A DNA stretch of 55,501 nt from Candidatus Sumerlaeia bacterium (GTDB taxonomy: Bacteria; Sumerlaeota; Sumerlaeia; JADFCW01). The notes below the pieces were generated by a model that was not told the origin of the DNA, searched no databases, and saw nothing but the letters and a program-made list of their open reading frames with translations. The translations under genes and the position numbers were made by a program. The DNA lies in the NCBI GenBank assembly GCA_026415575.1, contig JAOAGV010000018.1, forward strand, positions 1 to 55,501, given 5' to 3'. Below are positions 1-9,123 of this stretch, in pieces (the first letter of the stretch is position 1; each line of letters starts with the position of its first letter).

Positions 1-2
1 GC

Positions 3-821
3 TACGGCCGGCGGATTCTGGCCGGCGCAGACAGCGGGGTGCAGGTGCTGCTCGACGGCAGCGACTCGAATACCGCGGGCATTGCGCTGGGGTATGCCAT
101 CGCGCTGCTGCAAAGCTACGATGCCGGGTTGCGCGAAAGCGCACTGGACCGGCAGGGAATGTTGTCGGTTCCGTTGCCCGTGCAGGGGGAACTGCGCGTG
201 TGGTATAATCCCGAATTGCGCGCGCGCAACTATATCGTGCCCGGATTGATCGCGCTGATCATGATGATCATTGGCGCCCTGCTCACGTCGCTGACCATTG
301 CCCGCGAATACGAAAGCGGCACCATGGAACAGTTGCTTTCGACGCCGGTGCGGCCGCTGGAACTGGTGCTGGGAAAGATCGCACCGTATTTTGTCATCGG
401 CATGATCGACATGGCCGTATCGGTTGCGGTTGGAACCCTGATATTCGGCGTTCCGCTGCGGGGCAATCCGCTGGTGCTGTTTGTCAGCGCAATGATCTTC
501 ATGGTCGGATGTCTTGCCGTGGGACTTTTTGTCTCGGCCGCCACGCGCTCGCAAGCGATCGCCTTTCAGCTGGGAATCCTGATTTCCTTCCTGCCTGCTT
601 TTCTGCTGTCCGGCTTTATTTATGCCATCTCAAACATGCCGCTGGTCATTCAGCTGGTAACATATCTGGTGCCGGCGCGATACTTTATTGCCTTGCTCAA
701 AGGCATTTTCCTCAAAGGACTGGGCATCCATATGCTCTGGGTGGAAGGGTTGATGCTGGTGGTGTTTGCGACGCTGATGTTTCGCGCCGCTGTGGGAAAG
801 GTGAAAGGGAAACTGGCCTGA
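3..821 (+). CDS. ABC-2 type export permease, 3' part (5' end outside window)
   Basis: C-terminal 272 residues of an inner-membrane permease of the YbhS/YbhR/YhhJ type. The frame is already open at base 3 (YGRRILAGADSG...), so an internal GTG at 39 is not the start; the gene begins upstream. Visible are the end of the periplasmic region with the family-typical LLDGSDSNTA stretch, then about five hydrophobic segments, including a conserved cytoplasmic loop (REYESGTMEQLLSTP) and the C-terminal membrane bundle. Such permeases work in pairs with a separate ATPase to export drugs, lipids or polymers. The partner permease follows at 883; the ATPase is presumably upstream of the window. Substrate unknown. 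Confidence 0.88.
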   Translation, partial: YGRRILAGADSGVQVLLDGSDSNTAGIALGYAIALLQSYDAGLRESALDRQGMLSVPLPVQGELRVWYNPELRARNYIVPGLIALIMMIIGALLTSLTIAREYESGTMEQLLSTPVRPLELVLGKIAPYFVIGMIDMAVSVAVGTLIFGVPLRGNPLVLFVSAMIFMVGCLAVGLFVSAATRSQAIAFQLGILISFLPAFLLSGFIYAISNMPLVIQLVTYLVPARYFIALLKGIFLKGLGIHMLWVEGLMLVVFATLMFRAAVGKVKGKLA

Positions 822-825
822 GAAG

Positions 826-866
826 GACCAGTCGGACCAGTCAAACGGGTCAGACCAATCAGATGG
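826..866 (+). repeat. short degenerate tandem repeat (GGACCAGTC/GACCAATC units)
   Basis: The gap between the two permease genes holds GGACCAGTC twice, then CAAACGGGTC and GACCAATC, a roughly 9-10 bp period. It resembles the other short GNC/GGAC arrays listed in this window (29253, 31486, 43665 and inside valS), although the unit differs. Confidence 0.5.
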
Positions 867-882
867 TTTAGGGCTGCACAAA

Positions 883-2040
883 ATGCTCGAACGCATTCTC
901 GAAATGATCCGGAAGGAATTCCGGCAGGTGCTGCGCGATCCAAAATCTCGCGCCGTGCTGATCATGCCGCCGATCATTCAGTTGATCATCTTCGGCATGG
1001 CGGTAAATCTCGACGTGGAAAACGTCCGCACGGCGTGGGTGGACCTCGACCACACGGAAGCCTCGCGGGCGTTGCGCGCGGCCTATGAGGGCTCCACCCA
1101 TTTTACCATCTACTACGAACCGGACGGCGAAGCCGAAACCGCGGACTTGCTGGATCGCGGGCACGCGGATTTGGTCGTGCGCGTCGAGCGCGGCTTCGCG
1201 GCCGATTTGTTGCGGGGACGCACGGCCAAAGTTCAATTGCTTGTGGACGGAAGCAATTCCAACACGGCGGCGATCGTGTCCGGCTACGCGCAGCAGGTTC
1301 TGTCGCGTTTCGGCGCCGAATGGCTGCAACGGCAGAAGGCGGCGAAGCTGGTCGCCGCCACGCAAAGCGCCGGGGCGCCCGTAGCTCCCCGCCTGCCCCG
1401 TCTCGACGTCCGCCACCGCGTCTGGTTCAACCCCAACATGCTCAGCAGCGCCTACTACGTGCCCGGCATCATTGTGCTGGTCATCACCATTACCACCCTG
1501 ACGCTGACCTCGCTGGCCTTGGTGCGCGAGAAGGAGATTGGAACGCTCGAACAGCTGATGGTCACGCCGCTGCGGCCGGTGGAGTTGATGCTGGGCAAGA
1601 CCATTCCCTTTGCCATTGTTGCGATGTTCGACGTGCTGATCATAACAATTCTGGCGCTGGTGCTCTATCATGTTCCGTTGCGCGGCCACGTCTATTTGCT
1701 GTTCCTTGGCGGGCTGCTGTACGTAATGACGACGCTGGGCATCGGCCTGTTTGTTTCGACGGTCTCGAACACCCAGCAACAAGCCATGATGCTGTCTTTT
1801 TTCTTTTCCTTTCCCACGATCCAACTGTCCGGTTTTGCATTCCCGATTGCCAACATGCCGCCCGCCGTCCAATGGATCAGCTACCTCAATCCCATGCGGT
1901 ATTTTTTGGAAATCGTGCGGGCGGTGTTCTTGAAAGGTGTGGGCTTGGACGTCCTCTATCCCCAGTTTCTAGCCTTGGCTGCGCTGGGTATGCTGATTTT
2001 GGGATTGAGCTCAATGCGGTTCCACAAGCGGCTGGAGTAA
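883..2040 (+). CDS. ABC-2 type export permease
   Basis: Full-length 385-residue partner of the preceding permease. One N-terminal membrane segment (about residues 24-42) is followed by a large periplasmic domain (about 45-185, containing LLVDGSNSNTAA) and a C-terminal bundle of about five membrane segments with the cytoplasmic loop REKEIGTLEQLMVTP. This is the YbhR/YhhJ architecture. Length and topology match the family. It starts 61 bp after the first permease, so the two are probably co-transcribed. Together with an off-window ATPase they would form an exporter. The glycolipid/natural-product-like cluster begins 146 bp downstream, which suggests but does not prove a shared export role. Confidence 0.9.
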   Translation: MLERILEMIRKEFRQVLRDPKSRAVLIMPPIIQLIIFGMAVNLDVENVRTAWVDLDHTEASRALRAAYEGSTHFTIYYEPDGEAETADLLDRGHADLVVRVERGFAADLLRGRTAKVQLLVDGSNSNTAAIVSGYAQQVLSRFGAEWLQRQKAAKLVAATQSAGAPVAPRLPRLDVRHRVWFNPNMLSSAYYVPGIIVLVITITTLTLTSLALVREKEIGTLEQLMVTPLRPVELMLGKTIPFAIVAMFDVLIITILALVLYHVPLRGHVYLLFLGGLLYVMTTLGIGLFVSTVSNTQQQAMMLSFFFSFPTIQLSGFAFPIANMPPAVQWISYLNPMRYFLEIVRAVFLKGVGLDVLYPQFLALAALGMLILGLSSMRFHKRLE

Positions 2041-2186
2041 CCGGCGACGATTGCAAATTGAGGGCGAATCCGGTGTGGGACAGAATCGGGCTTGCAATTG
2101 CGCCGGTCTTCGTCCATGTTGTAATCGCCCTAGCAAACCTGCGTAAGGCGCAGGGGCAATTTGCTTTTCCTCGATCCTGAAGCCAA

Positions 2187-3434
2187 ATGAGCGCACCTCG
2201 CATTGGATTTATCATCCAGCGTTACGGGCCCGAAGTGGTCGGAGGGGCCGAGTCGCTGTGCCGCGCCATTGCACGCCGTCTGTCCGCGCACTGGGACATC
2301 GAGGTGTTGACCACGTGTGCCATTGACCACATGACGTGGGCCAACGAATTTCCCGAAGGACTTCACAACGTCGAAGGAATTGCCGTGCGGCGCTTCGCCG
2401 TGGACTCGCCGCGCAACGTTCGGCGGTTCAACCGCTGCAATGAGCGGATTTTGATGAAGTTTCACACGGCCGAAGATGAATCCCGTTGGATGGGGCTGCA
2501 AGGCCCGCGCTGCACGCGGCTCCAACACTATCTGCAGGCGCACCGCTCCGCCTACGACGGTTTTGTGGTGTTCAATTACTTGTATGCAACCACCTACGAC
2601 AGTCTCGAGCGGCTGGGCGGTCAGTTCTATCTGCTCCCCTTCGCACACGACGAACCGCCGATCTACTTGCGGTTGTTCGAGGATGTGTTTTGCGCGCCGC
2701 GCGGCATCATTTTTTGCACGGAAGAAGAGCGGGGGTTTGTCGAGCAGCGGTTTCCCTTTCACCTGCCGCGCCACGAGGTGATTGGTTTGGGTGTGGACAT
2801 GCCCGAAGATGCGGATGGAGAACGATTTTGCGCCAAATACGGCATCCGCGAACCGTTCATTCTGTATGCAGGCCGGATTGACGCCTCCAAAAACTGCGAC
2901 ACAATGTTGTACGACTTTGTTACCTATTGGGATGCGCGGCGCGCGACGGGAAAGCCGTTGTCGTTGGTCTTGTGCGGCGCAAATCAACTGACACTGCCGC
3001 GTCATCCGGCCATCCGCTATCTCGGATTTGTCAGCGAGCAGGACAAGTGGGATGCGATGGCGGCCGCGCGGTTTCTTGTGCTGCCATCGCGCTTCGAAAG
3101 CCTTTCGATCGTTCTCCTCGAAGCTTGGGCGGTCGGCACCCCCGTGTTGGTCAACAGCCGCTGCGGGGTGTCCATGGGACAATGCCGGCGAAGCGGCGGC
3201 GGACTGTGCTTTTGCAATACCGATGAGTTTATTGCGGCGGCCGACTGGCTGGCCGGCGATGACCAATTGCGTGCCCGACTGGGAGACCGCGGCCGCCGGT
3301 TTGTTCTTGCCCGCTACCACTGGCCCCGCATTGTTGAGCGCTATGTGGAGTTTGTCCGGTTCGAGGAAGCGGCCGCCGCGAACGCCTTGCAACCATCTCA
3401 TTTCGCCGAAAGGCCATCGGCATTACCGGTATGA
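2187..3434 (+). CDS. glycosyltransferase family 4 (GT-B fold)
   Basis: 415-residue retaining glycosyltransferase, cytoplasmic or membrane-peripheral. The N-terminal acceptor domain opens with IGFIIQRYGPEVVGGAE, the glycine-rich loop of GT4 enzymes. The donor domain carries the YAGRID start of the second Rossmann fold (about residue 228), then PSRFES...LLEAWAVGTPV, the E-x7-E nucleotide-sugar site. Its stop overlaps the next start by ATGA, so it is translationally coupled to the radical SAM gene and probably leads a five-gene operon. Donor and acceptor cannot be told from sequence. The fold call is secure; the role in glycolipid or exopolysaccharide assembly is inference. Confidence 0.9.
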   Translation: MSAPRIGFIIQRYGPEVVGGAESLCRAIARRLSAHWDIEVLTTCAIDHMTWANEFPEGLHNVEGIAVRRFAVDSPRNVRRFNRCNERILMKFHTAEDESRWMGLQGPRCTRLQHYLQAHRSAYDGFVVFNYLYATTYDSLERLGGQFYLLPFAHDEPPIYLRLFEDVFCAPRGIIFCTEEERGFVEQRFPFHLPRHEVIGLGVDMPEDADGERFCAKYGIREPFILYAGRIDASKNCDTMLYDFVTYWDARRATGKPLSLVLCGANQLTLPRHPAIRYLGFVSEQDKWDAMAAARFLVLPSRFESLSIVLLEAWAVGTPVLVNSRCGVSMGQCRRSGGGLCFCNTDEFIAAADWLAGDDQLRARLGDRGRRFVLARYHWPRIVERYVEFVRFEEAAAANALQPSHFAERPSALPV

Positions 3435-5308
3435 AAGCCTACACGGCCAACGCGCGACTGAATGAATATGAGTATCGCCAGGGGCGAACGGCGTTGCGGT
3501 CATGGCCGCGCGTCATTGATCTGGGCCTGACGCTCAAGTGCAACCTCAACTGCGTCATGTGTTTCTCGCGCCTGATGCCGCCGATTGACCTCGACTTGGA
3601 CTGCCTCGAAAAAGCCATTCCCTATCTGGACTACTGCGAGCAGATCACGTGGAACGACGCCGGCGAGCTGTTCGCGTCCAGCCGCACGCGGGAATTCCTG
3701 AGATTGGTCAAGCAGTATCACCCGCCAAAGAGCTACGTTTCCACCAACTTTCTCCTGATAGATCGCCATCTCGATGACATTCTCGACAGCGGCCTGACGC
3801 ATATCAGCGTTTCAATAGACGCGGCCACGCGGGAAACCTACGAGGCGATTCGGGTCGGCGCCCGCTGGGACAAACTGATCGCCAATCTTGAATTGATGCA
3901 GAAAAAAAAGGCCGAGCGGGGCACCGTCTGGCCGCGCCTGACCTTTGTGTTTGTCGCCATGCAGCGCAATCTGCCCGAGTTGCCGGCCTTTGTGGATTTC
4001 GCTGCGCACTACGGCGCGGAAAGCATCGAAGTGCTCAAGATGCTGCCAACCCCCAAAGGCTTGGAGAAATGCGAACAGCCTTCGTTTGAAGCCGAGCGCG
4101 CCGCCTACAAGGAAGCCTTGCGCCGTGCACAAGCCCTCGGCATTCAAATTCAGCACACATTTTTCAGCAATGCCGACCTGCTCGATGAAATTGCGCGCGA
4201 AACGCCCGAGCCGCCGTCTGCCGGCCTTTCGCCCTCGGCCACCGCGACCGCGTCCGCCGCTGCGATTCCGCCCGTTGCACTCGAACGACTGCATCGCCGC
4301 CAGTTTGACCCCGCCTCGGGAAATGTCCCTGTCTGTCCATCGCCTTGGCGCGAGTTTCTGATTCAAACCGATGGTCGCGTGCGCGCCTGTTGTTTCAGCC
4401 CCGCCATTATGGGCGATCTCCACCATCAAACGCTGCCCGAGATTTGGAACGGGCCGGCATATCAGGCGTTCCGCCAACGGCTGGTTCTGCGGGACTTCTC
4501 CACCTGCATCGCTTGTCCCTATCTGGCCAAAATCGGGGCCGCAGCCGTCAGGCCGATCGGCGGCGACGCAGGAACGGAGCTGCAAGCCGCCGAGCAAAAC
4601 CCTTGGATCGAGGGCTACCTTCACGATGTCGTCTGGATGGTGGACTATCTCCGGCGGGTGCGCCACGGGCGATTGCGGACGGCGTTCCAGCAGCTGGGGA
4701 CGGCGCTCAAAACCGCCGTGCGCCTGACTTGGCGCAGCGGACTTGCCAAACCGGCACTGGCGCGCGCGTGGAATGAGCAGCGGCGGGTCAACCGCATGCT
4801 CTACGAGCGGTTGCGGCGTCTGCGCGAAGACCTCGAACTTGTCTGTGAGGCAATTCGCACGGGCGCCCTGCAGCAAAAGCCGGAAAGCGGCGTCTGGCCG
4901 GCCGCACTGGCGCCGGACGGTGCGCAGGACCCTGTGGACGCCCTGTTCTACAGTGCGCGGATAGTCCGGCACGAAACGCCGGACCGCCTGCGGGCAGGCG
5001 AGCACGTAATGGTTCCCGTGGCGGTTCAAAACACTAGTGCCGTAGTTTGGCCCACCGAAGGGACCTACTCCGTCAAGCTGGCCTACAGTTGGTTGTATGA
5101 CAACGGCGCGATGTATCATCTGGACGGATTGCGAACCCTGCTCGTGCCCCCACCGCGACCGGGCGAAATTGTGGAATTGCAAGCCAACCTCCGCGCGCCC
5201 GACCGCCCCGGGTGGTATATTCTCGTTTGGGATTTGGTCTATGACCCCTACGCCTGGTTTAAAGACCGGGGCTCTCTCCCCGTCGAGGTGGACGTGCTCG
5301 TCGAATAG
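3431..5308 (+). CDS. radical SAM/SPASM protein with C-terminal Ig-like domain
   Basis: 625 residues. The radical SAM 4Fe-4S motif is CNLNCVMC (C37, C41, C44). A SPASM-type region with further cysteines (VCPSPWREF, RACCFSP, CIACPYL) spans about residues 300-365, so one or two auxiliary clusters are expected. After a basic, Arg-rich helical linker (about 390-480) comes an Ig-like beta domain (about 515-625: VQNTSAVVWP, ...PPPRPGEIVEL, ...APDRPGWYILVWDLV), similar to the NBR1/FW-type Ig domain seen attached to enzymes of secondary metabolism. Chemistry unknown; SPASM proteins modify peptides, sugars or cofactors. The ATGA overlap with the preceding glycosyltransferase shows coupling. Confidence 0.85.
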   Translation: MKAYTANARLNEYEYRQGRTALRSWPRVIDLGLTLKCNLNCVMCFSRLMPPIDLDLDCLEKAIPYLDYCEQITWNDAGELFASSRTREFLRLVKQYHPPKSYVSTNFLLIDRHLDDILDSGLTHISVSIDAATRETYEAIRVGARWDKLIANLELMQKKKAERGTVWPRLTFVFVAMQRNLPELPAFVDFAAHYGAESIEVLKMLPTPKGLEKCEQPSFEAERAAYKEALRRAQALGIQIQHTFFSNADLLDEIARETPEPPSAGLSPSATATASAAAIPPVALERLHRRQFDPASGNVPVCPSPWREFLIQTDGRVRACCFSPAIMGDLHHQTLPEIWNGPAYQAFRQRLVLRDFSTCIACPYLAKIGAAAVRPIGGDAGTELQAAEQNPWIEGYLHDVVWMVDYLRRVRHGRLRTAFQQLGTALKTAVRLTWRSGLAKPALARAWNEQRRVNRMLYERLRRLREDLELVCEAIRTGALQQKPESGVWPAALAPDGAQDPVDALFYSARIVRHETPDRLRAGEHVMVPVAVQNTSAVVWPTEGTYSVKLAYSWLYDNGAMYHLDGLRTLLVPPPRPGEIVELQANLRAPDRPGWYILVWDLVYDPYAWFKDRGSLPVEVDVLVE

Positions 5309-5360
5309 TTCCCATCGCACGTGGTTCTGGCGGCTGCCCGTACTGCGCAGTTTGTCGGAT

Positions 5361-6365
5361 ATGGCATCGGGATTTCGCCAACAGTTGGTTGCCGACTTGG
5401 AATCGGGCGCGTTTGCCCGGCAGCCGGGAACCCTTGATTTGCTCTTGGACATGACCAAACACCATCGGCGAACCAGTTTTTTTTACCGGCTGCTTGATCA
5501 GGCATGGCTGTTCCCCCTGACCAGTTTTGTGGAGTGCCTGCGACAGCTGAACGAGCAGATTGCACGCCACGGCCTTTTTGCCGGCGCCCGGCGTGAATTC
5601 GCACGGTATGGTCTGCAACTGGATGTTAAAGTATCGCCCGACGCCCAACGCCTGTTTGATTCCGGCCAGCCGATTTTTTTCGTGGGCAACCATCCGTGCA
5701 GCTGGGGCCATGACTTCGTGGCGCTGGCAGCCTCGCTGGCCGGCCTGTGCTCGGAAAAACCGGGTTTTGCGGTTCTCGCGTGGATTCTGCCAATCGCCTT
5801 GGTTCCCGCGTTGGTCCCTCACAGCGAACCGGTCTTCCATACGCAACAAACCATCGAGCGGCAAATCCGCGACGAGCACGGCGTCACCAACCGCGAGTTC
5901 GGATTTTATCCATCGTTGTTCCGCTCGTGGTCGCCAGACCTTCCCGCGGCGTTTGCCATCCGCCGCACATATCAATCCCTGCAAAATTTGGCATCGCGCT
6001 GGCTGAACGGCCAGCATGTTCTCATTTACCCGGCCAGCGTGGCGGGGGACGACGCGCTGTGGTTTTCGGGTTTGGGGCGAATTGTGCGCTTTGCCGCCGA
6101 GCACATCAATGGCAAGACGGATTTTGATCCACAGATTTTGTTTTTCCGCATGACCGGCGCCACAAATCTGCAAATGCTTTTGTTGCCTGTTTTGTCCCGC
6201 TTCCATCCGGCGCGCTTGTTGGGATTGTTTGCCCCGCGCCGGATTGAAGTATACTACGGACCGGTCATTCGGTTGCGCGAGCGGCGCGGACCGTTTATGG
6301 GGATGAGCAACCGCGACGCTTCACGCCAGCTGCAATCGGAGTATCGGGCATATTTCGGACGTTGA
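5361..6365 (+). CDS. lysophospholipid acyltransferase-like protein (PlsC fold, tentative)
   Basis: 334 residues. The start is the ATG at 5361, 52 bp after the radical SAM gene; the frame is open further upstream but that stretch lies inside the neighbour and looks non-protein-like. Residues 106-122 (FFVGNHPCSWGHDFVAL) resemble acyltransferase block I, but with N110-H111 and D118 spaced NHx6D rather than the usual NHx4D or HxxxxD. A later LIYPASVAGDDALW resembles the FPEG-containing block III without its glutamate. It may transfer an acyl group to a lipid or sugar made by the neighbours. A remote acyltransferase-fold protein with another activity is possible. Confidence 0.55.
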   Translation: MASGFRQQLVADLESGAFARQPGTLDLLLDMTKHHRRTSFFYRLLDQAWLFPLTSFVECLRQLNEQIARHGLFAGARREFARYGLQLDVKVSPDAQRLFDSGQPIFFVGNHPCSWGHDFVALAASLAGLCSEKPGFAVLAWILPIALVPALVPHSEPVFHTQQTIERQIRDEHGVTNREFGFYPSLFRSWSPDLPAAFAIRRTYQSLQNLASRWLNGQHVLIYPASVAGDDALWFSGLGRIVRFAAEHINGKTDFDPQILFFRMTGATNLQMLLLPVLSRFHPARLLGLFAPRRIEVYYGPVIRLRERRGPFMGMSNRDASRQLQSEYRAYFGR

Positions 6366-6380
6366 ATCGGGGAGCGGCGC

Positions 6381-7733
6381 ATGCGAAAGGCAACGGAGAA
6401 TCTTTTCTGGCTGGCCTATGAATCCACAACCCGCTTTCGCGTCCGCGACCGCCTTGCGCAGCTCGAACACGATCAATATCTGCCGCCGGATGAACTGCAA
6501 CATCGGCAGCAAACGCGCCTGCGCGCGCTCCTCGAACATGCCGCCGCCCATGTCCCATACTATCGCGACCTGTTCCGCAAGCTGGGTCTGTCGCCCGCGG
6601 ATATTCGTTCGCCGTCCGACCTCATGGCCCTGCCGCCCCTGGAGCGGGATACCCTCCGCACCCAGCCGGAGCAACTGGTCGCCGACGGACTGTCGCCCGC
6701 CAAACTTCGCACCACGCGCACCAGCGGCACCACAGGTATGCCGATTACCGTGTATCACGACCCCGAGGCTTTCGCCGAAGGCGTCGCGCGCTATTGGCGG
6801 GCGCTTCGCGCCTGCGGTTACCGGATTGGCGATCCGATGCTTCGCACCGTTCCGCGCGAGGGAAAGACATGGAAAAACCGCCTCGGAGATTGGTTTCGCG
6901 CCGTTTTCTTTCGCGATCGCCAATATGAACTCCAGCAAGGTCAGCCGCAGATGCTTCGGCAACTCGCTGAACTGTTGCAAAAATGGCGGCCCCGGTTCTT
7001 TCGCGCCTACACAGGCGTCTTGACGCTGCTTGCCGGCTATTTGCGCCACCGCGGGATTCGGTTGCAGGTGCCGCGGTTGATCGGCGGCGCCCAGCTGATG
7101 ACAGACGCAGACCGACAACTGCTTCAGAACTTTCTCGCCCGCGAGGTGTTTGACTACTACAGCTCCGATGAGACGTTGGGAATTGCGTTTGAATGCGAAG
7201 CCCACACGGGCCTGCATCTGAACAGCGACTGTCATGTCGTCGAGGCCGTTGTTGCCGGCCGGCCGGCACAGCCGGGCGAACTGGGCGAGGTCTTTGTCAC
7301 CGTTCTCACCAACTATGCCATGCCCTTGATTCGCTACCGATTGTGGGACACGCTGACGCCGGCCGCAGAGGTTTGTCCATGCGGACGCAGCCTTCCACTC
7401 ATTCAGATGACTCACGGACGTGTGTTGGATTTAATCCGAGTTCCCAACGGCGGCTTTATTACGCCCGGCTTTTTCTTCCGCTTAATCTACAGCCTCGGCG
7501 AGCACAAGATCACGCAGTTCCAAGTCATTCAGGAAACATTGGAACAATTGCGTCTGCGTCTGGTTCGCGGGCCCGATTATTCGGCCTCCGACGAGACAGG
7601 CCTGCGAGACGGCATCGCCCAAGCAAGCCAAAACCAGCTGGCTGTGGAGTTCGAGTATGTGGATGCGATCCCGTTGACCGCGCGGGGCAAATTGCGCATA
7701 ACCCAATCCCAAATCCCCGCCGCCTTTGACTGA
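6381..7733 (+). CDS. CapK/PaaK-like adenylate-forming enzyme, copy 1
   Basis: 450 residues of the phenylacetate-CoA ligase/CapK family, which activates carboxylates as acyl-adenylates. The P-loop-like A3 motif RTSGTTGMP lies at 113-121; YYSSDETLGIAFEC and the GELGEVFVTVLTNYAMPLIRY region follow, then CPCGR. The family motif RYRxGD reads RYRLWD here (Trp322 where copy 2 has Gly322), a notable change near the ribose-contacting aspartate. GGGGAG upstream of the ATG supports the start. It is a tandem paralogue of the next gene, and the two align without large gaps. CapK-type proteins sit in exopolysaccharide and exosortase-linked clusters; the substrate here is unknown. Confidence 0.88.
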   Translation: MRKATENLFWLAYESTTRFRVRDRLAQLEHDQYLPPDELQHRQQTRLRALLEHAAAHVPYYRDLFRKLGLSPADIRSPSDLMALPPLERDTLRTQPEQLVADGLSPAKLRTTRTSGTTGMPITVYHDPEAFAEGVARYWRALRACGYRIGDPMLRTVPREGKTWKNRLGDWFRAVFFRDRQYELQQGQPQMLRQLAELLQKWRPRFFRAYTGVLTLLAGYLRHRGIRLQVPRLIGGAQLMTDADRQLLQNFLAREVFDYYSSDETLGIAFECEAHTGLHLNSDCHVVEAVVAGRPAQPGELGEVFVTVLTNYAMPLIRYRLWDTLTPAAEVCPCGRSLPLIQMTHGRVLDLIRVPNGGFITPGFFFRLIYSLGEHKITQFQVIQETLEQLRLRLVRGPDYSASDETGLRDGIAQASQNQLAVEFEYVDAIPLTARGKLRITQSQIPAAFD

Positions 7734-7746
7734 TCGGGAGAGGCCG

Positions 7747-9123
7747 ATGAACCTTCGGCATGCCACATACTGGCTGATCTACGAGTGGGGAACAGGCCGC
7801 CGCGTCCGCCCGGAACTGGAGCGCTTGCTGCGCGAACAGTATCTGCCGCCCGACGAGCTGGAATCGCTCCAGACGGCACGATTGCGCGCATTGCTCGAAC
7901 ATGCCGGCCGCCATGTGCCCTATTATCGAGAGTTGTTTCGCAAGGAAGGTTTTTCACCCGGCGACGTGCGTTCACCGCGTGATCTCGCCGCTTTGCCCCC
8001 GCTCGAACGCGCCACGGTGCGCGATCACCCGGAAATGCTGCTGGCCGACACCGCCGACCGCCGAACTCTTTTTACAACCCGAACCAGCGGTTCCACCGGT
8101 ATGCCGGTAGCCGTGCAGCATGACCGGCAGGCCACATCGGTTGGCACCGCCCGCTACTGGCGCGCTTATCTGGCATGGGGGCATCAACCCGGCGACCGGA
8201 TTGTCCGCCTGCTGCGTCCACCGGAAGAGTGGAACTGGAAAACGGCCGTGCGCGATCGCTTGATTATGCGTTTGACCAACGACTTTCGCTGGTATGTGGA
8301 AACCGAGACCGTAAAACATTTGGAAAGCCTCGTCAGGCTTCTGCAGAACTGGCAGCCCTCAACATTTCGCGGCTATCTGGAAAAACTTACCCTCGTTGCC
8401 AACTATCTCGAACACACTGGTCGGCGACTCCGCATCCCCCGCATCGTCAGCGGGGCCAGTCCTCTGACCGATGAAGATCGCACACGATTCCGGAACCTTC
8501 TGGGCGACGAGGTGTTCGATTACTACAGTTCGGAAGAGACGCTGGGCATGGCCTTTGAATGCCCCGCCCATGAAGGCCTGCATTTGGCCAACGAGTCTTT
8601 TGTCATCGAGCCAATGGCCGGCGACCGGCTGGCGCGTCCCGGCGAACTTGGCGAAGTATTCGTCACCGCCCTGACCAACTACGCCATGCCGCTGATTCGC
8701 TACCGGCTGGGCGACACGCTGACTCCACTGGACCGGCTCTGTTCATGCGGGAGGACTTTGCCGCTCGTGCGGATGACCCATGGGCGCATTCTTGATATTC
8801 TCAGCACGCCCGACGGCCGGCTGGTCTCGCCCAGCGCAATCATCCGAACCATCCGTGCGCTCGAGCCGCCCGCGGTTGCACAGCTTCAAGTCATCCAAGA
8901 AACCCTGCATCGCCTGCGAATCCGAATCGTAAAAAAGCCCGCCTACACTGAGGAAACCGAAGCACGATTGGACACTGCGATTCGCGAACTAATGGGTCGC
9001 GAGGTCGCCGTTGAATTCGATTACCCTGAAAGCATTGAGGTCAATCCCCGAACCAAAACCCGCGTGATTGAGTCGAAGGTTCCGATTCGGTTTGACCGGC
9101 CGACGGTGCAGGAGCAGCCGTAG
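7747..9123 (+). CDS. CapK/PaaK-like adenylate-forming enzyme, copy 2
   Basis: 458 residues, starting at the ATG at 7747 behind GGGAGAGG; an in-frame TTG at 7726 inside the previous gene is less likely. Same family as copy 1, with RTSGSTGMP, YYSSEETLGMAFEC, GELGEVFVTALTNYAMPLIRY, an intact RYRLGD (Gly322) and CSCGR. The C-terminal domain (about 350-458) is the small lid domain. It is the last gene of the 2187-9123 cluster. Two adjacent paralogues suggest either two acyl substrates or one active and one specialised partner. No CoA- or carrier-protein specificity can be read from the sequence. Confidence 0.88.
   Translation: MNLRHATYWLIYEWGTGRRVRPELERLLREQYLPPDELESLQTARLRALLEHAGRHVPYYRELFRKEGFSPGDVRSPRDLAALPPLERATVRDHPEMLLADTADRRTLFTTRTSGSTGMPVAVQHDRQATSVGTARYWRAYLAWGHQPGDRIVRLLRPPEEWNWKTAVRDRLIMRLTNDFRWYVETETVKHLESLVRLLQNWQPSTFRGYLEKLTLVANYLEHTGRRLRIPRIVSGASPLTDEDRTRFRNLLGDEVFDYYSSEETLGMAFECPAHEGLHLANESFVIEPMAGDRLARPGELGEVFVTALTNYAMPLIRYRLGDTLTPLDRLCSCGRTLPLVRMTHGRILDILSTPDGRLVSPSAIIRTIRALEPPAVAQLQVIQETLHRLRIRIVKKPAYTEETEARLDTAIRELMGREVAVEFDYPESIEVNPRTKTRVIESKVPIRFDRPTVQEQP

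Noticed and set aside
39-59. GTG at 39 as start of the first permease
   Set aside because: The same frame is open to the window edge with family-like residues (YGRRILAGADSG); the gene starts upstream.
3812-5458. 548-codon minus-strand frame over the radical SAM gene
   Set aside because: Antisense to an enzyme with clear catalytic motifs; no motifs of its own.
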